DNA of 54,153 nt from Helicobacter sp. (lineage in GTDB: Bacteria; Campylobacterota; Campylobacteria; Campylobacterales; Helicobacteraceae). Position numbers and translations under genes: made by a program. Below the pieces are notes generated by a model, which saw only the letters and a list, made by a program, of their open reading frames with translations, searched no databases and was not told where the DNA came from. The stretch is taken from NCBI RefSeq assembly GCF_022511165.1, contig NZ_JAFLSB010000003.1, positions 1 through 54,153 of the forward strand, written 5' to 3'. Shown here piece by piece: positions 42,173 through 51,355 of this stretch (positions are counted from its first letter, which is position 1; the number at the start of each line of letters is the position of its first letter).

Positions 42173-43705
42173 ATGGGAGAGGTAACGATTACACCTAGCC
42201 GACATTCGTATGTTAAAGATAAATTGCAAGAGGGTTTATATCGCTTTATTACCCACGAATCTTTTGGTGGTATTTTGCTTGCTTTTTGTGTTGTGGCAGC
42301 TATGCTTGTGGCAAATTCTTCTTATGCGGAGATGTATTTTTCATTTTTTCGTAGCGAGTTTGGTGTATTTTTTGATGATTTTGTGCTGAAAGTAAGTTTG
42401 CTTGATTTTATTAATGATATATTGATGTCTTTTTTCTTTTTGCTTGTGGGCTTAGAAATGAAGCGTGAGATGCTCTATGGCGAACTTGCTGGATTCAAAA
42501 AAGTAAGCTTTTCTTTTCTTGCGGCATTTGGGGGGATTATTTGCCCTGTGATGATTTATCTCTATTTTAATGCAGGCACAGCCTATCAAAATGGCTTTGG
42601 TGTGGCAATGAGTACTGATACTGCTTTTGCGCTAGGGCTAATAATGCTGCTTGGTGATAGGGTGCCTAAGATTCTTAAAATTTTTCTTGTAACCTTAGCT
42701 GTGGCTGATGACTTAGGCGCGATTTTGGTGATTGCTATTTTTTATTCTAATGGGCTTGATATGCAGTGGATTTATGCCTCATTGATACTCATTGCTGTGC
42801 TTATTTATCTCAATTATCGCGATACAAAATACCTCTCTTTGTATTTTTTGGTGGGTATTTTGCTCTGGATTTGCGTGCATCATAGCGGCATACACGTAAC
42901 CATTGCAGCGGTGATTTTGGCAATGGCAATCCCGGGGAGAACGCGTGTGAATAGGCGATATTTTGTCAATATGCTCAAAGAATTTGATAAAATGAAAGTG
43001 GCAACAAATGATTGGAATGATGTGATACACGCTCAAGATATTGAAAAGATGAGTTTTTGGAAAGGGAGTGTCAAAAATATCAAAAATTTTATGTTTAATA
43101 CTCAAGATGCGGAGAAAAAGATTGATATGGCAAAAACTTCTCAACTCGTGCATATGCTTGATACCATAGGGACTTATTCGCGTTATGCCCAAAATCCTCT
43201 CGTGCGCCTTGAAATTGTCCTGCAGCCTTTGTGTGCGTATTTTTTTGTTCCACTTTTTGCCTTTGCAAATGCAGGGGTGTCTATTCAAAGCGGTATAGAT
43301 TTAAGTTTAAATAGTGTAATGCTAGGCACAACCTTAGGTTTAGTCGTAGGTAAGCCTATTGGCGTCTTTTTGTTTTGTTTTTTGGGTGAGAAGCTAAGCC
43401 TTGCTGCAAAACCTAAAGATTTGAGCTATGCGCATATTTTATCTGTGGGTGTTATTTCAGGTATTGGATTTACAATGTCTATTTTTGTGGCAAATTTAGC
43501 CTATAAAGATGATATGATAAGCATTGATATGTCTAAGATTTCTATTCTTATAGCGAGTTCTATTGCTGTTGTGCTTGGGCTTTTGGCGGTATATCTTAGC
43601 ACGATGAGGCAAGAAAAGCAGGTTGAGAGTATGAGTGTGGAAGAAGAGCATCAAAAGCTTGAAGATGAGATTCAAAAGCTCAAAGATAAGCAGAGCGTGA
43701 TTTAA
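42173..43705 (+). CDS. nhaA: Na+/H+ antiporter NhaA, first copy (extended form)
   Basis: A 510-residue inner-membrane antiporter exporting sodium. I prefer the ATG at 42173 (MGEVTITPSR...), downstream of CAAGGAG, to the in-frame ATG at 42092, which lies in the promoter. Twelve membrane segments are expected. The paired Asp of ion exchange are in FLVTLAVADDLGAI (171-184, Asp179-Asp180), with the earlier MSTDTAFALG element. Compared with most NhaA it has a charged insertion of ~50 residues (about 265-325) in a cytoplasmic loop and a charged, Glu/Lys-rich tail of ~35 residues. Immediately followed by a second NhaA. Confidence 0.93.
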   Translation: MGEVTITPSRHSYVKDKLQEGLYRFITHESFGGILLAFCVVAAMLVANSSYAEMYFSFFRSEFGVFFDDFVLKVSLLDFINDILMSFFFLLVGLEMKREMLYGELAGFKKVSFSFLAAFGGIICPVMIYLYFNAGTAYQNGFGVAMSTDTAFALGLIMLLGDRVPKILKIFLVTLAVADDLGAILVIAIFYSNGLDMQWIYASLILIAVLIYLNYRDTKYLSLYFLVGILLWICVHHSGIHVTIAAVILAMAIPGRTRVNRRYFVNMLKEFDKMKVATNDWNDVIHAQDIEKMSFWKGSVKNIKNFMFNTQDAEKKIDMAKTSQLVHMLDTIGTYSRYAQNPLVRLEIVLQPLCAYFFVPLFAFANAGVSIQSGIDLSLNSVMLGTTLGLVVGKPIGVFLFCFLGEKLSLAAKPKDLSYAHILSVGVISGIGFTMSIFVANLAYKDDMISIDMSKISILIASSIAVVLGLLAVYLSTMRQEKQVESMSVEEEHQKLEDEIQKLKDKQSVI

Positions 43706-43722
43706 ATAATAAGGAGGAATAT

Positions 43723-45048
43723 ATGAAGAAAACGACAAGTAGGATTTCGGAGGCATTAAGTAGTTTTATTCGCGCAGAATCTTTTAGTGGTATTTTTCTC
43801 TTTTTCTGTGCTGTGAGTGCGATGATAGTTGCAAATTCTCCCCTATCGCATCTATACAAGGAGTTTTGGGAGCAACCCTTTGGCTTTAGTTTTGCTGGAG
43901 GATTCTATGGATTTAGCATACACGATTGGATTAATGATGTATTGATGTCAATTTTCTTTCTTATGGTGGGGCTTGAGATTAAGCGTGAGCTGCTTTTTGG
44001 GGATTTATCAGGCTTTCAAAAAGCTGCCTTTCCTGTGATTGGTGCAATAGGCGGTATGATTGTCCCGGGCGTGATTTATTATGCGCTTAATATGAATACC
44101 CCCTCATATCACGGCTTTGGAATCCCAATGGCAACAGATATTGCCTTTGCTTTAGGCGTGATTTTGCTTTTGGGTAAGCGTGTGCCTCTTGCCTTAAAAG
44201 TCTTTCTTGTAACCTTAGCTGTGGCTGATGACTTAGGCGCGATTGCTGTGATTGCGATTTTTTATCCATCGCCCGAAGGATTGCATTTATCATATTTACT
44301 TGCCGCAGTGGGCATTATAGGTATATTGAGCTTTATGAATTATATTGGGGTGCGCTCTTTAAGCGTGTATATAGGCATAGGAATTGTGCTTTGGTTTTGT
44401 GTGCATCACGGGGGGATTCACGCTACTATCGCCGCAGTGGCATTGGCATTTTGTGTGCCTGTGAAGCCAAAAATTGAGACAAAAGAATTTATTGCCGTGG
44501 TGCAGGAGATGATAACAATCTTTGAAAATAAGGACAAGGATCGTAAAAATATCTTGCTTGATACCGACCAAATGAGTGCGATTGATAAAGCAGCACAAGA
44601 TTTTACCAAAGTGCAGAATCCTCTTTTGCGCCTTGAACACGCCTTGCAACCTTTATGTGCTTTTATCATTATGCCTCTTTTTGCCTTTGCAAATGCAGGG
44701 GTGGATATTAGTGCAGAGATAGATTTCCATATTGATCATATTATGCTTGGTATTATGCTTGGGCTTGTTGTGGGCAAACCTGTTGGAATCTTAGGCTTAA
44801 CCTTTTTATGTGAAAAATGCAAGATTGCTGCTCGTCCTCAAGGCGTAACTTGGAGTCATATTTTTGGCGCAGGAATGCTTGCGGGTATTGGATTTACAAT
44901 GTCAATGTTTGTCTCTAATCTTGCCTTTGATAATGTGCAATCTGCTGATGTCTCAAAGGTCGCAATTCTCCTTGCTTCAAGCATTGCAGGGATTCTTGGC
45001 TCGTTGTTTTTGCTCATCAACCATCAAATCAGCAAAGCCAAATCTTAA
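43723..45048 (+). CDS. nhaA: Na+/H+ antiporter NhaA, second copy
   Basis: A 441-residue NhaA of ordinary epsilonproteobacterial length, 17 bases after the first, with AAGGAGGAA before the ATG. Signatures are MATDIAFALGVILLLG, FLVTLAVADDLGAIAVIAIFY (from residue 161, Asp169-Asp170), HHGGIHATIAAVALAF and LAGIGFTMSMFVSNLAF. It shares several runs of identical nucleotides with the first copy, one of 42 bases over the Asp-Asp motif. H. pylori has one nhaA at this place as I recall, so this is a tandem duplication. The two may differ in pH range or expression. Confidence 0.95.
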   Translation: MKKTTSRISEALSSFIRAESFSGIFLFFCAVSAMIVANSPLSHLYKEFWEQPFGFSFAGGFYGFSIHDWINDVLMSIFFLMVGLEIKRELLFGDLSGFQKAAFPVIGAIGGMIVPGVIYYALNMNTPSYHGFGIPMATDIAFALGVILLLGKRVPLALKVFLVTLAVADDLGAIAVIAIFYPSPEGLHLSYLLAAVGIIGILSFMNYIGVRSLSVYIGIGIVLWFCVHHGGIHATIAAVALAFCVPVKPKIETKEFIAVVQEMITIFENKDKDRKNILLDTDQMSAIDKAAQDFTKVQNPLLRLEHALQPLCAFIIMPLFAFANAGVDISAEIDFHIDHIMLGIMLGLVVGKPVGILGLTFLCEKCKIAARPQGVTWSHIFGAGMLAGIGFTMSMFVSNLAFDNVQSADVSKVAILLASSIAGILGSLFLLINHQISKAKS

Positions 45049-45094
45049 CTATTCTAAGATAGAATCCGCATTTATTCTATTATAAAGGACTACT

Positions 45095-45397
45095 ATGCAA
45101 GGGCAAGGTGGAGCACAAGAAGTAATAATGTCATTACTTCCTATTGTATTTTTTATAGCGATTTTTTATCTTCTTCTTATTCGTCCAGCAAATGTAAAGC
45201 GCAAAAAACATCAAGAGATGATTGATGCGCTTCAAAAAGGCGATAAGATTATTACCACAGGTGGGCTGATTGCTGAAATTGTTAAGCCAGAGAAAACATT
45301 TTTTAGTGTGCGTTTAAATGATGATACGATTGTGCGCCTTTCGCGAGAATTTATTGCTTATAAACTTGATGAAAATGAGCTTACGCAAGATTCATAA
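45095..45397 (+). CDS. yajC: Preprotein translocase subunit YajC
   Basis: A 100-residue single-span protein. The membrane segment is LLPIVFFIAIFYLLLIRPANVKRKKHQEM (about 10-30), followed by the KGDKIITTGGLIAEIV cytoplasmic domain. It is part of the SecDF-YajC accessory complex, which helps pull exported proteins across the inner membrane. secD follows after two bases. A TATTATAAAG sequence just upstream could be a promoter, though the gene may also be read through from nhaA. Confidence 0.95.
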   Translation: MQGQGGAQEVIMSLLPIVFFIAIFYLLLIRPANVKRKKHQEMIDALQKGDKIITTGGLIAEIVKPEKTFFSVRLNDDTIVRLSREFIAYKLDENELTQDS

Positions 45398-45399
45398 AA

Positions 45400-47178
45400 A
45401 TGGCAAAGCAGCATATTCAATCTTCTTTGGCAAATAAAAGCATCAATTATAGGCTTTGGGTGCTACTTGTTGCCACTATATTTGGTATTGCTTTGAGTTT
45501 GCCCTCTTTTACAGATATAGGTGGTCGTAAGATTTCGCTTGGACTTGATTTGCAAGGTGGGCTTAATCTGCTTTTGGGTGTGAAAACACAAGAGGCGATT
45601 AAAGCTCGGCTCTCTTCCCTTGCTTCACAGATTAGCTTTGATACAAGGCGTGAGAAGATTCTTATCGATAATCTCAAAGCGACTGAAAATAATGTGAGTT
45701 TTGAGCTTTTTGATAGTGATGAAAAACCAAAATTGGAGCAGATTCTAGCAAGTATAAATGGATTGCAGATAAATGAGAATGCAGGGCAGTATATCCTTAG
45801 CTTTAGCCCAGAGTATGAGCAAGAAATTAAAGAGAATGCGCTCAAACAAGCCATTGGCACGATACGCAATAGGCTTGATGAATTTGGCTTAAGTGAGCCA
45901 AGCGTTACGCAACAAGGGCAGGATAATATTCTTGTGCAATTACCGGGCATTAAGACATTACAAGAGGAACAAAGAGCAAGGGATTTGATAGCTAAGCCTG
46001 CGCATTTGCAGATGATGGCAGTTGATGAGGAGCGCAATGCGCGGGTTAGCACAATGAGTGAGGTTGAGGCGCAAAAATATAATGATGTGATTTTGCCTTT
46101 TGTGAATTCAGGCGAGTTGCAAAAGCTTGAAAAAACCCTTAGCACACTTAAAGATGAGCTTTTGGCTACTCAAGTAGATTCTGCGCAATATGAAAAATTA
46201 GAGGCAGATATTGCTTCATTAGAGCAAGATATACGCGCAAAAAAAGCGCAATCTCATCAAGTCATTTTGCTTAAAGCTGTGCCTATCCTTGATGGCGAAA
46301 TGCTTACAGATGCTCGAGCTGGTTTTGATCAAAATAATCAACCAATCGTAAGCTTTAGCCTTGATGCAAAGGGGGCGAAGATTTTTGGTGATTTTTCTGG
46401 GGCAAATGTCGGTAAGCGTATGGCGATTGTGCTTGATGGCAAGGTATATTCTGCGCCTGTTATTCGGGAGAGAATCGGCGGTGGAAGCGGACAAATTAGC
46501 GGTGGCTTTAGCGTAGAGGAAGCAAGTGATTTGGCGATTGCGCTAAAGAGTGGCGCGCTCCCTGCGCCTATGGAAGTGCTTGAAAAGCGCAGTGTGGGAC
46601 CAAGCTTAGGAGAAGATTCTATCAAAGCCTCGATGATTGCGCTTATAAGTGGTTTTGCGCTTGTCATTCTTTTTATGATAGCCTATTATGCCCTTGCCGG
46701 AGTGATTGCAGTGGTGGCATTATTTGTCAATATTGTGCTCATTATTGCGGTAATGGCTTGTTTTGGCGCGACTTTGACTTTGCCGGGTATGGCGGGGATT
46801 GTGCTCACAGTGGGTATGGCAGTTGATGCGAATATTATTATTAATGAAAGAATCCGCGAGGCTTTGCGTGGGGGATTTAGTATCGCTAAATCCATAGAAA
46901 TGGGCTATGCAAACGCATCTAGAGCGATTTTTGATTCTAATCTCACCACCCTTATTGCCGCTGTATTGCTCTATGCCTTTGGCACAGGTGCGATTAAGGG
47001 TTTTGCTATCACAATGGGGATTGGTATAAGTGCTTCTATTCTTACAGCAATCATTGGCACACACGGCATTTATCAGGCGATTTTAAATCAAATTGTAAAA
47101 AGTGGTAATATCGCCTTATGGTTTGGTATCAGCCTTCCTGCTCAAACTACACAAGAAGTACGCAAGGAGGCAAAATAA
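45400..47178 (+). CDS. secD: Protein translocase subunit SecD
   Basis: A 592-residue RND-type subunit. One N-terminal membrane helix (about 15-35) is followed by GLDLQGGLNLLLGV. The large periplasmic P1 domain (about 60-380) is longer than in H. pylori, with a charged helical insertion (about 205-285, LSTLKDELLATQVDSAQYEKLEADIASLEQD). Five membrane helices follow, including LPGMAGIVLTVGMAVDANIIINERIREAL and SRAIFDSNLTTLIAAVLLYAFGTGAIKGFAITMGIG. Together with SecF it uses the proton gradient for late export steps. The stop overlaps the secF start (TAATG). Confidence 0.96.
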   Translation: MAKQHIQSSLANKSINYRLWVLLVATIFGIALSLPSFTDIGGRKISLGLDLQGGLNLLLGVKTQEAIKARLSSLASQISFDTRREKILIDNLKATENNVSFELFDSDEKPKLEQILASINGLQINENAGQYILSFSPEYEQEIKENALKQAIGTIRNRLDEFGLSEPSVTQQGQDNILVQLPGIKTLQEEQRARDLIAKPAHLQMMAVDEERNARVSTMSEVEAQKYNDVILPFVNSGELQKLEKTLSTLKDELLATQVDSAQYEKLEADIASLEQDIRAKKAQSHQVILLKAVPILDGEMLTDARAGFDQNNQPIVSFSLDAKGAKIFGDFSGANVGKRMAIVLDGKVYSAPVIRERIGGGSGQISGGFSVEEASDLAIALKSGALPAPMEVLEKRSVGPSLGEDSIKASMIALISGFALVILFMIAYYALAGVIAVVALFVNIVLIIAVMACFGATLTLPGMAGIVLTVGMAVDANIIINERIREALRGGFSIAKSIEMGYANASRAIFDSNLTTLIAAVLLYAFGTGAIKGFAITMGIGISASILTAIIGTHGIYQAILNQIVKSGNIALWFGISLPAQTTQEVRKEAK

Positions 47179-48149
47179 TGGAATTTATTAAAAAAGTAAA
47201 AATATATGATTTTGTGAAGTATAGCTCCTATGGATTAGGAATATCTATTCTTTTAATCATCGCTTCATTTGTGCTTTTAGGGCTAAAAGGTTTTAATCTA
47301 GGCATTGATTTTGCCGGTGGCTCTGTGGTGCAGCTTCAATACACTCAAGCCGCACCATTAGCGCAAATCCGCACACTCCTCGCACAAGATGAGCGGTTTA
47401 AAAATTCACAAGTAAGCGAGTTTGGCTCACAAGAGGAAGTGCTTTTGAAGATTCCTTATATTCCTACAGATGTGAATGAAAATATGGCACAAGATATTCT
47501 TACACTTTTAGAGCCAAGCGGCACTTTTGAGCTTCGCCGAGTGGATTCTGTGGGTCCAAAAGTGGGCGATGAGCTTAAAACAAATGGTATCATCGCGCTT
47601 GTCATCGCGCTTATTGCGATGATGATTTATATTTCTTTTCGCTATGAGTGGAGATTTTCTCTTGCTGGGGTTTTAGCGCTTATGCACGATGTGATTATCG
47701 TCTCTGGTATAGTTATACTTGCAAATGTAGATTTTAACCTCGATGTGTTAGCCGCGCTACTTACGATTATTGGCTATTCTATTAATGATACGATTATTAT
47801 CTTTGATAGAATTAGAGAGCAAATGATGATTAAGCGGCAAAAAGATATGAAATATGTGATTAATGAGGCGGTTTCTTGCACACTCTCACGCACACTTTTG
47901 ACTTCCTTGACTGTGTTTTTTGTGGTGCTTACGCTTTATCTTTTTGGTGGGGAGATTATTGTAGGATTTTCACTTCCTATGCTTGTAGGGGTGATTGTGG
48001 CAACTTATAGCTCAATGTTTGTTGCGCCTCGTCTTGCCTTGCTTCTTGGTTTTAATCTCGATGAATATTATAAAAAAGAGAATGAAAAGCTCAAAAAGCA
48101 AGAGGAAAAGAAGCGATTACGCGCAATGTATGAGCAAGGAACTTTATAA
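47178..48149 (+). CDS. secF: Protein translocase subunit SecF
   Basis: A 323-residue partner of SecD. The start is the ATG at 47178, after AAGGAGG and in TAATG overlap with secD; the frame remains open upstream inside secD but is not SecF there. N-terminal GLGISILLIIASFVLLGLKGFNLGIDFAGGSVVQL is characteristic; later come DSVGPKVGDELKTNGI and the membrane core AALLTIIGYSINDTIIIFDRIRE (about 198-220) and TLSRTLLTSLTVFFVVL. The short charged tail is cytoplasmic. Confidence 0.96.
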   Translation: MEFIKKVKIYDFVKYSSYGLGISILLIIASFVLLGLKGFNLGIDFAGGSVVQLQYTQAAPLAQIRTLLAQDERFKNSQVSEFGSQEEVLLKIPYIPTDVNENMAQDILTLLEPSGTFELRRVDSVGPKVGDELKTNGIIALVIALIAMMIYISFRYEWRFSLAGVLALMHDVIIVSGIVILANVDFNLDVLAALLTIIGYSINDTIIIFDRIREQMMIKRQKDMKYVINEAVSCTLSRTLLTSLTVFFVVLTLYLFGGEIIVGFSLPMLVGVIVATYSSMFVAPRLALLLGFNLDEYYKKENEKLKKQEEKKRLRAMYEQGTL

Positions 48150-48159
48150 GGAGTAAGTA

Positions 48160-48495
48160 ATGGATTGGGGCAAAGTCTTTTTTGTATTTTTTAGTTTGAT
48201 GAGTTTGACTTTCACATTAGGGTTTTTGTATGAGAATAATATCATCATACTTTTTATCGCCACAGCGATTAATTTCATCGCTACAACTTTGCGCATAGGG
48301 GTAAAAACTAGCCTTTCTGCCGAGCTTTTAGCAAGCTCTCTTGTGGCTGATTTTCATCTCATACCTGCTTTTATATTCTTGCAAATCTTTGGTGATATTG
48401 AGATTGCAACTTCACTTGTCGTAGGCGCAGTGGTGGCAAATTTGTTTTCTGTGGTTTTACTTTGTATTGGTGGAGCTAAAAGCAAGGAAGAGTAG
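48160..48495 (+). CDS. Small conserved membrane protein downstream of secF
   Basis: A 111-residue protein with three or four membrane segments (about 7-25, 27-45, 60-80, 84-104) and almost no soluble part. From memory a homologous hypothetical gene (HP1548) follows secF in H. pylori, so it is conserved in place. The segment NFIATTLRIGVKTSLSAELLASSLVADFHLIPA looks like the conserved core. Its role is unknown; the position suggests an accessory to SecDF, which is inference. The start follows secF by ten bases with AAGGAG. Confidence 0.75.
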   Translation: MDWGKVFFVFFSLMSLTFTLGFLYENNIIILFIATAINFIATTLRIGVKTSLSAELLASSLVADFHLIPAFIFLQIFGDIEIATSLVVGAVVANLFSVVLLCIGGAKSKEE

Positions 48496-48507
48496 ATTTT
48501 TAGGGCT

Positions 48508-49197
48508 ATGAATCATATTTTATATAAGATATTTTTTTGTATTTTTAGTTTTATATATGGAGGTGTTTTTAACGCTTGTGCGAGTTATACGCTTGAGGTT
48601 GCAAATGTAAGCTTATATAATGAGGGTGTGCAAATTGTGGATTCATTTAAGCCAAAAAGCAAGGTGCGCCTTGAAGTGGGGCAACATCTTGTAGGAGGCG
48701 TAAATGCAGTGCCTCTTGCGCTTTTTATTTCTGCCCTTAATCTTTCTTTACAAAATGTGATTTTTGCAAAAGAAGATATATCACTTTATCAAAATGGAAA
48801 GCCTATCACAGCCTTAAATGACAAAGAACTAAAAACCCAAAATTTTGATTTTAGCTCTATTGTAGAATCTTATCATCTTTTTATCCCCTCTTCTCCAATG
48901 CCAAGTCGGGGGATACCTTTTATCTATCGAGGCTATATGGGGGGATTTTATATATATGATGAAATGCAATTTTTAGCGCGTGAAAGAATGATAACAAGCA
49001 TTGAGCTTGATTGGCAAAGAAGCAATCGCGCCGTGATACTCTCAAGCATTTTGCAAAAAAATACACTTGAGCCAAAGGGGAGTCCAAGAGGAGGCTTTGT
49101 GCTTTATGCGCCCTCTGCTTTGCAAGTAGGGAAGCTTGAGCTTGAAGTGCGTGTGGGTGAGGAGAGACATACTTTTGCCCTAGAGCTTAAAAAATAA
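48508..49197 (+). CDS. Exported protein of unknown family
   Basis: A 229-residue protein starting 12 bases after the preceding gene. Residues about 1-25 are hydrophobic (IFFCIFSFIYGGVFNACAS) and act as a signal peptide; a Cys at the end could be lipidated, but the preceding residues fit a lipobox poorly. The rest is mostly beta-rich with few charged clusters: YTLEVANVSLYNEGVQIVDSFKPKSKVRLEVGQHLVGGV near the start and KLELEVRVGEERHTFALELKK at the end suggest a beta-sandwich. I do not recognise it. It is paired with the lipoprotein gene nine bases downstream. Confidence 0.6.
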   Translation: MNHILYKIFFCIFSFIYGGVFNACASYTLEVANVSLYNEGVQIVDSFKPKSKVRLEVGQHLVGGVNAVPLALFISALNLSLQNVIFAKEDISLYQNGKPITALNDKELKTQNFDFSSIVESYHLFIPSSPMPSRGIPFIYRGYMGGFYIYDEMQFLARERMITSIELDWQRSNRAVILSSILQKNTLEPKGSPRGGFVLYAPSALQVGKLELEVRVGEERHTFALELKK

Positions 49198-49206
49198 GGA
49201 GAATAT

Positions 49207-51297
49207 ATGAGAAGAGTATGGAATGGTGTTTGGGCAGTTTGTGTTATTATGGGCTTTGTGGCTTGTAATGATATGTTCTCCGCTAAAGAAGCAAATGAGG
49301 CAAAGGAAGAAAAAGAAACTCTCAAAGAAGTAAAAGAGCCTAGCTTAACATATGATGATAAAGCAGAAATTCATCATTTGCTCGATCAGATTCTCTCTTA
49401 CTATGCACCGATAAAAGAAGATACCCAATCATTTTTACCACAAGATTCACAAGAAAATATCAAAGGGTATGAGCTTGTTTCTGTGGCAGAAAAAGAAGAA
49501 GAGATTAAAAAGCTTTTGTGGCAAGCTTATAGGAATAATACAAGCAATAAAGTTGATGTAGCTTTGGTTGAGAGGCTAATGGGATTAGTCCAAGAATGGC
49601 GAGTGTTGTGTCATTCAGTCAAAGACTATATGCAGCTACCTTTGCTCGAAAAATATAATGTAGAAATCCAACTTGCTCTTGCCCTTTTGTTTTTGGATTA
49701 TGAGAGAGGAAATACTGATACCTTGAGTAATTTGCTTAATGGGCGATTTGAGTTTGCCAAAGAAAGCGGGCAGTTAAGCAATATTTTAGAATCTCGTATC
49801 CAAGTGCGTATTTTGGCATTACACGGGCTACATCATCTAATGCTTATCAATGGAGAAATGGAGCATATGATAAGCCACAGGATGCGCGAAGAAGTCGAGA
49901 AAGATTTGGATAATTTTGATGATTTTATCCCTGAAGAGCATTATAAGGTTTATCGACAAGCCATTGCGCTTATAAAAAATGAAGTCTTGCAGCTCCGCGC
50001 ACCCATAGATCAAGTGTTTGGGCAACTTTTGTTTTATCATAAGCAATTTGACACTTCTTTAAGCAGTAGCGATGAGGTGCATTTACACACAAGGCGATTA
50101 ACTAGCGCTTATGAGTTATTTAAAGCCCATAATACCCATTCTGCTGAAGCACAGGATTTTATCTCAACTGCGCGAGATCCACTGAAAAATGTATATAATG
50201 ATATTACTATCTCAAATTATCTTTATGGGCTTGATTATCTTACTTTAGCACTTTTGGGTGATAATATACAAGAAAATCTCCCTTTGGCATTAGAATATTT
50301 GAAGCAAGGTTTTAATTACACCCAAATTAACGAGCATCGCTTTGATTTATCTTTGTATCATAATTATATGGCTTCTTTGGTGCTAGGGGCTTATGTATTA
50401 TCACAATTTTATGAAAATGGGATGTATTTTGATGAGCTATTGCGCACTGCTAAATCCGAGCTAGAGCATTACAAAGATGTGCTTTCTCACGATGATGTAG
50501 AGATGTATGAGGACGCATTTTTCGTATTAGATCAGACGGATAGGAGCAAGTTTTTAAATATTAGCTTTATAGATTCTGCGCCAAAAGATGAGGCAGGATA
50601 TATCAAAGTTCCACTTGTGCTTTCCTCACAAGAAGTCACACAAATTAATACGATTGCCGCAAGAGAAAAATATGCTAAAGATGAGAAAAAACCAATGTGT
50701 CTTAGCCCATTTGAAGCAAAGTTTATGCTTTCACTTACTTATCAAGCCTATAAGGAACAAGGTTTTAAGGGCGTAGCTCCAGAGATGTTTCAAATTCGCT
50801 TAGATGAAGTATTTGATATAGATACTTTTAAGAAAAGCTCCCTTGCAAAGCATTTATTGGATTTTGATTTTTTTATGCTTTTGGGTGTGGCAGATAAGCA
50901 ATGTTATAGACAACAAGAGAGCATTAATGAAGCCCTCAATGCCCTTGAAGCAAAGCAAAGTATTTGCGGATATAATATCTTTTTTGATACAGAAAATGGC
51001 TTTATGACAGATAGGATTCTGCCCTCGCAAGTTTTGGAGCAAACCGCTGATGGCAATGTGTATTATCGTATGAAGATTGCGGATTTTAATCTTAATAGCT
51101 TTATATTTCATAATGATGAAAATGCCCTTAATCGCCTTAGACAATCTCAAGATTTAGGAGAGCTAATGCCAACGCTTCTTGCGTTTTTTCCTCATATTAA
51201 AGCCTATCTTAGTGAGCGTCTTTCGTCTAAACAAGCAAATGAGCTTTTAAGCAAGGTAAAACCAAGATCGTGTGAAGCGCAAACAAGCGCACAATGA
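49207..51297 (+). CDS. Large predicted lipoprotein of unknown family
   Basis: A 696-residue protein with AAGGAGAATAT before its ATG. The N-terminus MRRVWNGVWAVCVIMGFVAC has a basic start, a hydrophobic core and a plausible lipobox ending at Cys20, followed by a charged Glu/Lys linker (about 25-50). The rest (about 55-690) is mainly helical with regularly spaced Leu and Tyr, giving a TPR-like impression without clear repeats. DNA composition is like its neighbours, so recent transfer is not indicated. I recognise no family. With the upstream exported protein it may form an envelope complex; a role in cell-surface assembly is possible but unsupported. Confidence 0.62.
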   Translation: MRRVWNGVWAVCVIMGFVACNDMFSAKEANEAKEEKETLKEVKEPSLTYDDKAEIHHLLDQILSYYAPIKEDTQSFLPQDSQENIKGYELVSVAEKEEEIKKLLWQAYRNNTSNKVDVALVERLMGLVQEWRVLCHSVKDYMQLPLLEKYNVEIQLALALLFLDYERGNTDTLSNLLNGRFEFAKESGQLSNILESRIQVRILALHGLHHLMLINGEMEHMISHRMREEVEKDLDNFDDFIPEEHYKVYRQAIALIKNEVLQLRAPIDQVFGQLLFYHKQFDTSLSSSDEVHLHTRRLTSAYELFKAHNTHSAEAQDFISTARDPLKNVYNDITISNYLYGLDYLTLALLGDNIQENLPLALEYLKQGFNYTQINEHRFDLSLYHNYMASLVLGAYVLSQFYENGMYFDELLRTAKSELEHYKDVLSHDDVEMYEDAFFVLDQTDRSKFLNISFIDSAPKDEAGYIKVPLVLSSQEVTQINTIAAREKYAKDEKKPMCLSPFEAKFMLSLTYQAYKEQGFKGVAPEMFQIRLDEVFDIDTFKKSSLAKHLLDFDFFMLLGVADKQCYRQQESINEALNALEAKQSICGYNIFFDTENGFMTDRILPSQVLEQTADGNVYYRMKIADFNLNSFIFHNDENALNRLRQSQDLGELMPTLLAFFPHIKAYLSERLSSKQANELLSKVKPRSCEAQTSAQ

Positions 51298-51302
51298 GCG
51301 CA

Positions 51303-51319
51303 CTTATTTACAAAATAAG
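51303..51319. terminator. AT-rich hairpin between convergent genes
   Basis: CTTATTT, ACA, AAATAAG: a perfect seven-base stem just after the lipoprotein stop and before the convergent thioesterase end. It is AT-rich and lacks a strong T-run, so termination here is only possible. Confidence 0.3.
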
Positions 51320-51355
51320 AGGATTCAAAAAAGGATTTAGGCTTATGCTTTAGCT

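Noticed and set aside
45447..46145. A 232-codon minus-strand open frame opposite secD
   Set aside because: It is wholly antisense to a clear secD, is rich in Ser, Leu and Cys as such shadows are, and has no ribosome site.
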